Shown here piece by piece: positions 25,194-33,080 of a stretch of 45,338 bases of DNA; the first letter of the stretch is position 1, and the number at the start of each line of letters is the position of its first letter. The notes beneath the pieces were generated by a model. That model worked only from the letters and a program-made list of their open reading frames with translations, searched no databases and had not been told where the DNA came from. The stretch covers positions 1 through 45,338 of the forward strand of contig DCMZ01000006.1 in assembly GCA_002321895.1 (NCBI GenBank), given 5' to 3'. The translations under genes and the position numbers were made by a program. The stretch comes from Bdellovibrionaceae bacterium UBA1609 (GTDB taxonomy: Bacteria > Bdellovibrionota > Bdellovibrionia > Bdellovibrionales > UBA1609).

Positions 25194-25622
25194 TTACTGC
25201 CGCTTTTGACCAATGGCATTTAACCATTTGTCAGTGGCATTGATCAGTTTTCTAGACTTCAAATCAAACAAACCAAATTTAAAATCGGCGGTACAGGCTA
25301 ATTCTCCCTCTTTAAAGATCTGCTGACGGATGTTTCCCACCTTACCGCGATACTCCGACACTTGAGTTTGCACCTTGATGGTGTCTCGATTCAAAATCTC
25401 TCTGGAAAATTTAATATTGATCTCTAAAACGATGGGACTGATCTTTTCACTCATTACGGTTTTTAATCCATACCCTCTTTCCTCAATGAGATCCCATCGG
25501 GCCTCCTCAAGAAGGCGGATGTAAGAAGCGTTATTCATGTGCCCCAAAGTGTCCATGTAGGATTCACGAATTAAATATTCTTTTTCATATTTTATAAAAT
25601 CGTAAGTTTCAGAATAGTCCAT
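25194..25622 (-). CDS. Acyl-CoA thioesterase, hotdog fold (YbgC/FadM type)
   Basis: A 142-residue protein when started at 25622, where GGGAG lies 5 nt upstream; an ATG at 25658 would add 12 residues without a ribosome-binding site. The 4-hydroxybenzoyl-CoA thioesterase signature DTLGHMNNASYIRLLEEAR (from about residue 24) contains the catalytic-type Asp and the GHxNN motif. It should hydrolyse acyl-CoA thioesters in the cytoplasm. It ends 4 bases from the hisS stop, convergent. Confidence 0.88.
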   Translation of the reverse strand: MDYSETYDFIKYEKEYLIRESYMDTLGHMNNASYIRLLEEARWDLIEERGYGLKTVMSEKISPIVLEINIKFSREILNRDTIKVQTQVSEYRGKVGNIRQQIFKEGELACTADFKFGLFDLKSRKLINATDKWLNAIGQKRQ

Positions 25623-25702
25623 CAGTTCTCCCGTTGAAGTGAATAGAGAAGTTGGCATCTCGTCGGATGTAGAGCGTCATATACTGCCTCCCGCTAAAGG
25701 AG

Positions 25703-25731
25703 TTGGCAAGTCAGCTTTAGACACCTATGAT
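25703..25731 (+). promoter_or_regulatory. Strong sigma-70-like promoter giving a leaderless small-protein mRNA
   Basis: TTGGCA (25703-25708), 17 nt, TATGAT (25726-25731), 6 nt, ATG at 25738. Both hexamers match consensus at 5 of 6 positions. This decides the start at 25738 over in-frame upstream ATGs. Confidence 0.65.
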
Positions 25732-25737
25732 TTTTAC

Positions 25738-25926
25738 ATGAGCGATAAATATTTAGAGTTAAAAACCACCGATAATCTCACCGTTTGGATCAAAAAAGAT
25801 CATGTCAGCGCCGTGGAAGAAGTGCCTTCCACCAGTCGATCTGAAGGCTATGTTCGCGTGTACGTGAATGGCTATAAATTTAATATCAAAGAAAAGACCG
25901 CGGAAGAAATTCTGAGCCAACTGTAG
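25738..25926 (+). CDS. Small beta-rich protein, unknown function
   Basis: A 62-residue protein. The longer frame from 25639 overlaps the thioesterase 5' end and lacks a start signal, whereas 25738 lies exactly 6 nt past a strong minus-10. The layout, with strands around LTVWIKKDHVSAVEEVP and VRVYVNGYKFNIK then a short helix TAEEILSQL, weakly recalls FlbD-like small proteins; this is a shape resemblance only. It is likely cytoplasmic. Confidence 0.6.
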   Translation: MSDKYLELKTTDNLTVWIKKDHVSAVEEVPSTSRSEGYVRVYVNGYKFNIKEKTAEEILSQL

Positions 25927-25994
25927 ACTCGAGCAGCTCTTCCCAATAGCAAAACCTTCCCATTCTACCATTTAAACCCTCTTTTTGGGGGTTC

Positions 25995-26011
25995 TGTATC
26001 AGTTTGATACA
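25995..26011. promoter_or_regulatory. Inverted repeat TGTATCA-N3-TGATACA
   Basis: A 7-bp-arm dyad with 3-nt spacer, about 160 bp upstream of the 26169 operon. It fits the pattern GTWTCA-RTT-TGAWAC shared with 4591-4605. Possible operator for a dimeric regulator. Confidence 0.35.
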
Positions 26012-26080
26012 TCTAGTTGCAGTACTCTTCTACACATTAGCTACTTTTACTTCAGAGACAGGCCAACAGAGGTCTAAAGT

Positions 26081-26108
26081 TTTAATTAACCAACAAATAG
26101 ACCGATAT
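26081..26108 (+). promoter_or_regulatory. Sigma-28-like promoter of the 151/776-residue protein operon
   Basis: ACCGATAT (26101-26108) resembles the FliA minus-10 GCCGATAA (6 of 8). The octamer 12 nt upstream (26081-26088) is weak. A perfect TAAAGTTT lies at 26075-26082, but 18 nt away, beyond normal spacing. The predicted leader of about 55 nt carries a GGAG site. Confidence 0.4.
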
Positions 26109-26168
26109 ATAAGTTGGAAATATTTGAAGATGGAAATCTTAAATCATTGTAAGCAACCGGAGTCACCC

Positions 26169-26624
26169 ATGTTTAAGGTATTGATGATAGCAGTATTTAT
26201 TGCTACCCCAATACTCACTGAAATTTCCTTGTCACACGCGAAAGTGGTGACCCCCTTCCGTTACGGTCCCTATAAAATATCAGTTGCAACCAATGAAAAC
26301 CCCGAGCCACTGACCATGGGCGGAAACCCTCTATTAAGAATCACCCCGTCGAAAAGCAGTACAAAACAACCGGACCTACTCATTTCCTATAAAGAGAGTC
26401 CTCCCCAATCCATAAAGACCATTCACAATGTGTTGAAGCGTTTGAAAGGCGATCCAAAAAGTTTAAAATTCAAACGGTTTGGAAATTCAGCTTTGTTTTA
26501 CTTCCGAAACAGCGAAGCCGCCCATATCTTCTCAACCAAAGGCGGAATGATCATGGCCATGGGGCCTTCACAATCCCTTGGATTTAAGCAGCTTGTTGGG
26601 CGCAGGGTGGTTATGGTCCAATGA
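26169..26624 (+). CDS. Exported protein of unknown function
   Basis: A 151-residue protein started at 26169, where CGGAG lies 6 nt upstream and a signal peptide (MFKVLMIAVFIATPILTEISLSHA) begins. The longer frame to 26004 lacks these. The mature part is basic with a probable alpha/beta fold; the segment ALFYFRNSEAAHIFSTKGGM is notable but not recognised. Its TGA overlaps the next ATG by 4 bases (ATGA), so it is co-translated with the 776-residue protein and may be its partner. Confidence 0.65.
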   Translation: MFKVLMIAVFIATPILTEISLSHAKVVTPFRYGPYKISVATNENPEPLTMGGNPLLRITPSKSSTKQPDLLISYKESPPQSIKTIHNVLKRLKGDPKSLKFKRFGNSALFYFRNSEAAHIFSTKGGMIMAMGPSQSLGFKQLVGRRVVMVQ

Positions 26625-28951
26625 AACTTCTAATTTTTTTTATTCTCCTTATTGGCCTATCACCCCACTTTGCATTAGCTGAAAAAGCGGGAGCAGCCCT
26701 TTTACGATCTTTCCAATGCGAAGGCTTAGGCTCGGAGACGGCCTCCATACGAAGTTCAATTTCAAATCTAAAAGACATGATGAAGTCTCTAAATGGCCCA
26801 AACAACTCCTGTGCTGAAGTGGGAGCCGCCATCGCTGAATTACCTAGTATAGAAGAAACACTGGCTCGCATAGAAAACTCTAGCAAAGAGCAACGCATTG
26901 ACGAGCTGGAGGCGACGATTAACGAAGCTCTGGCTAACTTGGATTATGTTGAGAGAAAAGTCTCCCCAGAGGAGCAGTATTTATATCCCTCTTCGGCCGA
27001 CTTACAAAATATTGTTGTCACTTCTCGAAGTGAACTTTTAAAACTGAAAGCCGACATCTCTGTGGAAGACAGCGAGCTAATGCGAAGAAATAAAATCCAA
27101 GGCCTTGCTGAGCTCGATCAGCTGGGTATGCGCCTAGCTGATGCCGTCACAAACAACCCCGATTGCTTTGAAGAGCAGGAAGAACTGAGACGATACAGCT
27201 TAACCGCTCTGGTTGGTATTTCAGGCTTCTTTATGAGCTCCCCCATTGGAGTGGCCACCACCGCCGCTGCCCGGAACCTGCAAAATTTATTTAGAATTTT
27301 TGGCGGTAGTAATTCAAGATATTTGCGATCCGTCGAGCCCATCTTAAAAGCCGAACTGGGGCTGGGATTTGGCTGCGCCCTTGAAAGCCTATCGCAACAG
27401 CATTGTAATCTTATCCGAAAAAGAGATCTTCTCTCTCGTGTTAGCGGTCCACGCTCCTGCCGAGAGGGAGATCCTAATTGCCAAGAGGCCAATGTGTGCC
27501 ATGATTGCCCCGAAGAAAATGCACTCGCTCGATCTAACAAAGTAACTAAAGATCTTTTACCTATCAATGATTGGGTGAACTTAAGAGATCTAATTGGGGA
27601 CTCCTCCAACCAAGTGGTCAATCAACAGCGCTTGGATGCTCGGAAAATGATTGTTCTTGTTGCAGAGGACATATCCCAATCTCTTTCTAATGAAATTAAC
27701 AATGCTCGATCCCTTTCCTCAGAGGTTCAACGAAAAAAGAGATTTTATGAAAAGGCAATAGATATACTAGATGATCTAAATCGACTTATGGTAGATGGCG
27801 AATATTACCCTGATTCTGGCTCCTCCGCCAGCGTAGATAGAGATGCTCGCTATCAGCTGCAGGGAGACCTGATTGAAGAAGAGCTGGATTATGCGGGACT
27901 GTCCATCATGTTGGGCAACCCACAGGAGGCCCGCCGCTTACACAATGATCTGTTAGCAAAATACAACGCCTATAGAAAAATACAATATGATGCAGAATAT
28001 GATGGAACCTACGAACCCATCACTCGATTATCTTCCCCCACACTCATTCGTTACATAGAAGACACCGATGCTATCAAAAATATTCTAAATGATTTTAAAG
28101 CTCGGTTTTCTACGGCAGAGGGGCTTGAAACAATTGCCAGTGGGATAAATAGCTTCAAAGCCAATGGCATCAATCGGCTATCAACAGAACCTTCAGATGC
28201 GCGACGCAGAGATCTGGCCACCCGCTTTTATGTAGGAAGCGCTGATAATGAATTTAGAAGTCCCAATGATAGTTTAAAAAATATTTTAGCCTACCTGGAT
28301 TTCGCAGAATCTAAACTCAAAGGGACTCCAGAGGGAAAATTCACAGATTTCAAAAGTTTAAGGACGAGAATTTCCAATGTTACTACGGTCAGCGATGCCA
28401 TCCTCCAAAAGGACACTCCAACAGATAGTGACATCAAAAGCTTGACCGCTAAAATGACTGAACTCCTGGGTCCCAATCAAGAGTTCATAAACCAAGTCTC
28501 CACTATAGCTACCAATGTGGTCAATTATGATTCACGTACAAAGGGGGAAGCGTCCCGGGAGACTCTTTTTAGGGACAGTCAGGCCTTAGTGAGAGATGCC
28601 CTGAACATTTCATCCAATGCGGAACTATTTAGTAATATTCAAGACGTCAACGGCGCCATGGAACTGAGCGAGAGACAGATCAAAGCTTTCTCAGCGTTTT
28701 TTAAAAGAGATAAAGGTGAACTCAAGGACCTACTAGACCCGGAAGAGGAAAATAGCTTATCTGAGTACAATAGAAATCAGCTCTGCTTTCAAATCTTGGG
28801 TATGAGCAATCCAAAAGATTTCGCCGAATCCTGCAAAGGAACTAAGATCACATCACCCGATGGAAGAGAACGGCACTTTGACGCCCTCATCAACGCTCCT
28901 CTGGAAGAGCGGGTATGCGCACTACCGCTATTTAGAGACTCCATGCGATAA
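26621..28951 (+). CDS. Large exported helical protein
   Basis: A 776-residue protein of no recognised family. A signal peptide (residues 1-20, ending ALA) precedes a mostly helical, charged protein. Hydrophobic residues about 193-215 (TALVGISGFFMSSPIGVATT) are followed by an AxAR-N-LF pattern and a Cys-containing stretch (GCALESLSQQHC, CRE, CHDC at about 246-300). The rest is long helical segments with Asp/Glu/Lys/Arg. The hydrophobic block and its context resemble the one at 408-488 of the 2025-residue protein. It overlaps the 151-residue gene upstream and shares its sigma-28-like promoter. Confidence 0.7.
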   Translation: MKLLIFFILLIGLSPHFALAEKAGAALLRSFQCEGLGSETASIRSSISNLKDMMKSLNGPNNSCAEVGAAIAELPSIEETLARIENSSKEQRIDELEATINEALANLDYVERKVSPEEQYLYPSSADLQNIVVTSRSELLKLKADISVEDSELMRRNKIQGLAELDQLGMRLADAVTNNPDCFEEQEELRRYSLTALVGISGFFMSSPIGVATTAAARNLQNLFRIFGGSNSRYLRSVEPILKAELGLGFGCALESLSQQHCNLIRKRDLLSRVSGPRSCREGDPNCQEANVCHDCPEENALARSNKVTKDLLPINDWVNLRDLIGDSSNQVVNQQRLDARKMIVLVAEDISQSLSNEINNARSLSSEVQRKKRFYEKAIDILDDLNRLMVDGEYYPDSGSSASVDRDARYQLQGDLIEEELDYAGLSIMLGNPQEARRLHNDLLAKYNAYRKIQYDAEYDGTYEPITRLSSPTLIRYIEDTDAIKNILNDFKARFSTAEGLETIASGINSFKANGINRLSTEPSDARRRDLATRFYVGSADNEFRSPNDSLKNILAYLDFAESKLKGTPEGKFTDFKSLRTRISNVTTVSDAILQKDTPTDSDIKSLTAKMTELLGPNQEFINQVSTIATNVVNYDSRTKGEASRETLFRDSQALVRDALNISSNAELFSNIQDVNGAMELSERQIKAFSAFFKRDKGELKDLLDPEEENSLSEYNRNQLCFQILGMSNPKDFAESCKGTKITSPDGRERHFDALINAPLEERVCALPLFRDSMR

Positions 28952-28959
28952 GACCTAAA

Positions 28960-28987
28960 GATGTGCTCCGACTATTCAGAGCACATC
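28960..28987. terminator. Hairpin between convergent genes
   Basis: GATGTGCTC (28960-28968) and GAGCACATC (28979-28987) form a 9-bp stem with a 10-nt loop, 8 bases past the 776-residue gene stop. On the plus strand it is followed by A residues; on the minus strand by TTTAGG. It is a weak or factor-aided terminator for either gene. Confidence 0.5.
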
Positions 28988-28999
28988 AAAAAATAATGA

Positions 29000-29524
29000 T
29001 TAAAAGTCTGCCAAGGCCGAAAGTCGTTCTTGGCTTTTACTGTCCAGCGACTCGGGATCGATGATGCGGTAGATGTCGCCATGCAAATCCCTGACAAACA
29101 CCTGACCATTATCCAAAACCGTGGGCCAGTGACTCACCTTTGTGTGAAACACCCTTGGCCCAGATTGAGTTTCCACCTGCCATTCACGCAGATCTAAACG
29201 TTCTTCCACTCCAGTGATCTTTAGAATCTCAAAACAAAATCCCGCCTCAGCTAAACTTCGCTTCAATGCCTTTCGAACCTCTAATACATGGTCTTCCAGA
29301 CTCTCTACCATAAGAAGCTCCTCTGCCTCCTCGTTCACAAGAGAGATAAACTCCTCTGGATGGGTCCATGGGAAACTGGCCTTCGCCGTCACCCACACCC
29401 AATGATCATTGTGTTTCAACCTGAGTCCTCGTCCTTCCACAAATTCCACTTGTCGGGACAGATCCTCGCGGGAAGGCATCCCTTCCCGCTCTAACTTTCC
29501 ATCACTCATATTCAAATTCTCCAC
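29000..29524 (-). CDS. DUF1854 family protein
   Basis: A 174-residue cytoplasmic protein. The DUF1854 pattern is visible: a WVTAKASFPWTHPEEFISLV segment, then EELLMVESLEDH and a C-terminal VFVRDLHGDIYRIIDPESLD. Relatives are often found beside an ABC exporter and named cyanophycin metabolism-associated; no cyanophycin synthetase is in this window. The start is GTG at 29524, because AAGGAGG inside the end of the ABC gene lies about 6 nt upstream. The ABC stop codon is one base before this start, giving translational coupling. ATGs at 29545 and 29509 are alternatives. Confidence 0.85.
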   Translation of the reverse strand: MENLNMSDGKLEREGMPSREDLSRQVEFVEGRGLRLKHNDHWVWVTAKASFPWTHPEEFISLVNEEAEELLMVESLEDHVLEVRKALKRSLAEAGFCFEILKITGVEERLDLREWQVETQSGPRVFHTKVSHWPTVLDNGQVFVRDLHGDIYRIIDPESLDSKSQERLSALADF

Positions 29525-29525
29525 A

Positions 29526-31817
29526 CTACACCTCCTTCGTTTCATCGAACTTATTGAGGTCCGTTTGCATATTCACCAACTTCTTATAAACACCTTTTTC
29601 GATGCTCATAAGCTTGGAATGGGTTCCTTCTTCAACCAATTCACCATTTTTCACCACTAAAATGCGGTCCGCACGAGTCAAAGTACTTAACCTATGGGCT
29701 ATGGCGAACACGGTTCTTCCTTGCACCAGACGGTCTAAGGCCTGCTGAATCTTCTTTTCCGTTTCCGTATCCACAGCACTCGTGGCTTCGTCCAAGATCA
29801 AAATCTTAGGATCCCGCAAAATCGCACGAGCAATGGAGATTCTCTGCCTCTCACCACCGGACAAAGTATGTCCTCTTTCGCCCACAATGGTGTCGTAACC
29901 TTGTGGGAGCTTAAGGATAAACTCATGGGCATTGGCCGCTCTCGCCGCTCTTACCACTTCCGAAAGACTGGCATCCGGTCGGCCGTAACGAACATTCTCC
30001 AGGATGCTGCCGTGAAACAAATAGGGTTCCTGTAAAACCATACCCAGCTGTTCACGGTAACTGCCCTGATCGTATTCATTCAAATTACGGCCATCCACTT
30101 TTATGAATCCATCCTGCGGATCATAAAATCGAGCCAACAAATTGGTGATGGTGGTTTTACCAGAACCCGAAGGTCCCACTAAACCGATCATCTCACCCGG
30201 CTGCACATGAAAGGAAATTCCTTTCAAAATCTTACGGACACCATCGTAGCTAAAAATAACATTTTTAAACTCCACTTCGCCCTTAAGATCTTTGACCACT
30301 TCCGCTTGGTCCAAATTGACCACTTGGGGATCAGTATCCAAGATCTCAAATACCCGGTATGCGGAACTGGTGGCTCGGTTGACCATTCTCGCCATCTGTC
30401 CAATCACCTCAATGGGCTGAACAAACATGGTGAGATAGATCACAAAGGCCACAAATTCACCGGGCGTTAGCCCCACATCAGTCGAACCGGTGGCATTGAA
30501 TTCCGCCACGTGATCTAACACGCGAGGCACACCAAATAACCAAACGCCCACAACAATCACGTGAATGGTGAGCATCAGTTTGGGCCAAAACGTAGTCCAC
30601 AGTTGATGAACTCCGGTGAATTCATTGAGGCAGTCCTGGTTACGATCTTTAAACCGTTCCACTTCATCCTCGCCTTTATTGAAAGCCTTCACCACACGAA
30701 TTCCAGGAATGGTGTCGGACAAGCAATCCGTCATGCTCGACCACCGCCTCCAACATCGCATAAACAAACCACGCATTTCGTCGCCATGTTTCATGATCGA
30801 CCAAAGGATAATTGGCACCGGTAAAGTCACCATCAATCCCAGCGGCCAATCCAGATAGAGTAACACCATACTCAGTCCGAGCAACATGATCACACTGGTC
30901 ATTACCTCCACAACCCCGAAGGCAATAAAATCCCAAAGGCGATCCGTATCAGAACTCACTCGACTAATAAGGCTACCGGTCTGTTTACTACTAAAATAGC
31001 TGACCGACAGTTTATGCAAATGCGAGTAAACCTGATCCCGCAAATCTTTAGCTACCATTTCACCCAAAATGGACATGGTTCGCAGGCGAATCCACATAAA
31101 GAATTCACGCATTACTTTAGTGACCGCCAAAGCGATGATCGTATAGGCAAAGATCTGCATGGCATCTTCATGAGTCAACTGGCCAGATTGAAAAGGCTTT
31201 ATGACATTATCCACTAAATAGCCGGTAAGATAGGCCGGCAATAGACTCACTAATGTCATCAAGGCTGCGGCAATACCTCCTAAAATCACTCGATTCTTAT
31301 AGGGAATGAGCAGTTTTAAAAGGCGCCAAACCACAGTGCTTTCGCCACCCATATTGGTCCCATGTCCTTTTTCATAGGGATCAAAGACGCTTTCAAAATA
31401 GATATCTTCAGCGGATTTTTTTACACTCAAAGATTTCTTCTCTAAAAGCTGCTCTAATATATGTACACACTGACCCATGGCCCGTTTCTGCCGATGACTA
31501 TATAGTGCGGTAAACACCAATTCATCCTCTGCAAATAAACTCAAACGATGCGAAGAGAATCCCTCTATAATATTAGATCTTGTGATCTTCTCCAGCGCTA
31601 TAGACTCAAGCAGTTCACCGCTCTCACTGAGAACACCCACCGTCTTCTCAGTGATATAGAGCCAATGACTCTGAAACTGAAACGAATCACTTAAATCCAA
31701 TCCCGCACAGGCGAGCAACTCACCTTGTCTGTCTAAATCCAGCAGGTGTCTTGGCCAGTCCACCGACTGACCTAAGACTTCTTTTACAAATTGTTTTTCC
31801 AATGGTTGGTTATTCAT
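29526..31817 (-). CDS. ABC transporter, fused permease and ATPase, DUF1854-associated type
   Basis: A 763-residue half-transporter, about 170 residues longer than standard exporters. An N-terminal extension (about 1-165) resembles a cytosolic domain of the cyanophycin-associated group. A six-span membrane domain (about 170-480) and an ATPase domain follow, with Walker A GPSGSGKTT (about 549-557), signature LSGGERQR (about 653-660) and Walker B LILDEATSAVD (about 675-685). It should export an unknown substrate, energised by ATP, as a dimer in the inner membrane. Its Shine-Dalgarno (GAGGTGG) lies inside the end of the 72-residue ORF. It forms an operon with the DUF1854 gene. Confidence 0.92.
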   Translation of the reverse strand: MNNQPLEKQFVKEVLGQSVDWPRHLLDLDRQGELLACAGLDLSDSFQFQSHWLYITEKTVGVLSESGELLESIALEKITRSNIIEGFSSHRLSLFAEDELVFTALYSHRQKRAMGQCVHILEQLLEKKSLSVKKSAEDIYFESVFDPYEKGHGTNMGGESTVVWRLLKLLIPYKNRVILGGIAAALMTLVSLLPAYLTGYLVDNVIKPFQSGQLTHEDAMQIFAYTIIALAVTKVMREFFMWIRLRTMSILGEMVAKDLRDQVYSHLHKLSVSYFSSKQTGSLISRVSSDTDRLWDFIAFGVVEVMTSVIMLLGLSMVLLYLDWPLGLMVTLPVPIILWSIMKHGDEMRGLFMRCWRRWSSMTDCLSDTIPGIRVVKAFNKGEDEVERFKDRNQDCLNEFTGVHQLWTTFWPKLMLTIHVIVVGVWLFGVPRVLDHVAEFNATGSTDVGLTPGEFVAFVIYLTMFVQPIEVIGQMARMVNRATSSAYRVFEILDTDPQVVNLDQAEVVKDLKGEVEFKNVIFSYDGVRKILKGISFHVQPGEMIGLVGPSGSGKTTITNLLARFYDPQDGFIKVDGRNLNEYDQGSYREQLGMVLQEPYLFHGSILENVRYGRPDASLSEVVRAARAANAHEFILKLPQGYDTIVGERGHTLSGGERQRISIARAILRDPKILILDEATSAVDTETEKKIQQALDRLVQGRTVFAIAHRLSTLTRADRILVVKNGELVEEGTHSKLMSIEKGVYKKLVNMQTDLNKFDETKEV

Positions 31818-31818
31818 T

Positions 31819-32037
31819 TTACCACCTCAAATGTTCATAATTTTGTTGTTGTTTGTTTTGCTCATGGTGGCTGACTTGCTCAAAAACAATCCACCAAAGT
31901 GATCTCACAAAACCACCTAATAACTTTTGTACCCAAACCGCACCGATCCTTAAATATCGGTAGACAGTTCTTTCAACGCGTAAATAACGACGTTGTAATT
32001 CCAAAAGACGACTTAATTTTCTTCTAACTAGTAACAT
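31819..32037 (-). CDS. Small, strongly basic ORF upstream of the ABC transporter
   Basis: A 72-residue protein with AGGAG 7 nt before the ATG. The first 30 residues are rich in Arg (VRRKLSRLLELQRRYLRVER), the middle (IGAVWVQKLLGGFVRSLWWIVF) is an amphipathic or membrane-associating helix, and the end is Gln/Asn/His-rich. The TAA ends one base before the ABC ATG, so translation is likely coupled. I know no family. It could be a transporter subunit, or a leader peptide. Confidence 0.6.
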   Translation of the reverse strand: MLLVRRKLSRLLELQRRYLRVERTVYRYLRIGAVWVQKLLGGFVRSLWWIVFEQVSHHEQNKQQQNYEHLRW

Positions 32038-32194
32038 TGTAGTTCTCCTAAAAATAAACGTAGCTCCTTAAACCCCCAATGGGTTTAAAGACAGATTGAT
32101 GAACTTTTCTTTTACGAAAACAAAACGTACGCGCGCCACACGAATGAATTCGCAAAGCTAAGTTCTTAAAATGTTTTGGTTTTTGTGACTGTTG

Positions 32195-32359
32195 TCAGGA
32201 CTCGGTGGATCCCAGCAGCCCTTCGCACTTGGTGCATACAACGCCTCTTAATCTCATAGGCATTGTAATTTGTGCAAACGCTCCTGGGCGAATATCGACA
32301 GAGGTATCCATTGAAGTCACATCAGCCACTTTAATTGTATAAATGGATTTGTTAATCAT
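32195..32359 (-). CDS. Small CxxC protein, 54 residues
   Basis: A short gene on the minus strand with GGAGG 4 nt before the ATG at 32359 and TGA at 32197-32195. The protein begins MINKSIYTIKVADVTSMDTS, then RPGAFAQITMPMRLRGVVC and a Cys-Thr-Lys-Cys pair before a short end (GLLGSTES). The good ribosome site and ordinary codon use support a real gene. The CxxC could bind metal or be redox active, but one pair is not enough to tell. The 157-bp gap to the next ORF holds a hairpin TTAAACCC-N-GGGTTTAA (about 32070-32088) without a T-tract. Confidence 0.55.
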   Translation of the reverse strand: MINKSIYTIKVADVTSMDTSVDIRPGAFAQITMPMRLRGVVCTKCEGLLGSTES

Positions 32360-33080
32360 GGTTCCTCCGTTCTAAGACATACGCATCCGTGTACATCTTG
32401 TATATTCAATCAATATAAAGATCTTTTATTTCAATTGCAATAGCGCGAATTTATTTTTTTCATTTTTATATAAAAGTCTGCGCAAAGAACTTTTAAGCTT
32501 CGTCATAATTTTTTTCTATAACACAAACCTAATCTTTTTTTGTTCTGCTTAAGTAGAATGGCCCCTTCCATTTTAATATCGTCGACATAATGACTCCTTG
32601 AAATACAGATTCTATCTCCATGGATGAAGAGACTGTTAAACATCTAGACGATTTTATGAATAACTATTTAAACCTTCATGCAGATCTGTCATTCCATCGC
32701 TCAACATAAAATCTTATTCTCCAGTATTTTTAAATCACTGAGTTACGTGAATCACCGACCAAATATAAATTTACACTTGAATGAGTCGAAACGATGACTT
32801 GAATACTAACTCTAATATTTCGATGAAAACTACGGGATGAAAGAATCAACTCTATTAGAACTCTCTATGCAATGAGATCTTCCGATCACCAATGAACTCA
32901 TTCGGAAGCCCAGAGCAGACCTAAGTCCTGGCATTCTTAATACCCTATCAGCCTCAGAAGCCTATTGGTCTTGAACCCATCCATTTGATTGTGGGGCCCT
33001 CGCCAAATTGGTAGGATTATAGGCAAATAGAAAGCTAACACGACGCCATAGGATTTGGCGAGCCATCTAAGGAGGGATTA
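32360..33080. other. AT-rich gene-poor stretch of 721 bp
   Basis: The left half (32400-32560) is very AT-rich and could hold the promoter of the 54-residue gene. At 32620-32709 a 29-codon frame (MDEETVKHLDDFMNNYLNLH and 9 more) reads like coding sequence but has no ribosome-binding site; it may be a remnant. The right half has short frames broken by stops, as expected of decayed or non-coding DNA. No repeat, tRNA or strong hairpin is seen. Confidence 0.4.

Noticed and set aside
25639..25737. N-terminal extension of the 62-residue protein
   Set aside because: It lacks a ribosome site, overlaps the thioesterase 5' end and includes the strong promoter of the shorter form.
26075..26108. Perfect TAAAGTTT paired with ACCGATAT as a full sigma-28 promoter
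   Set aside because: The 18-nt gap is far beyond the usual 11 nt, so only the minus-10 similarity is claimed.
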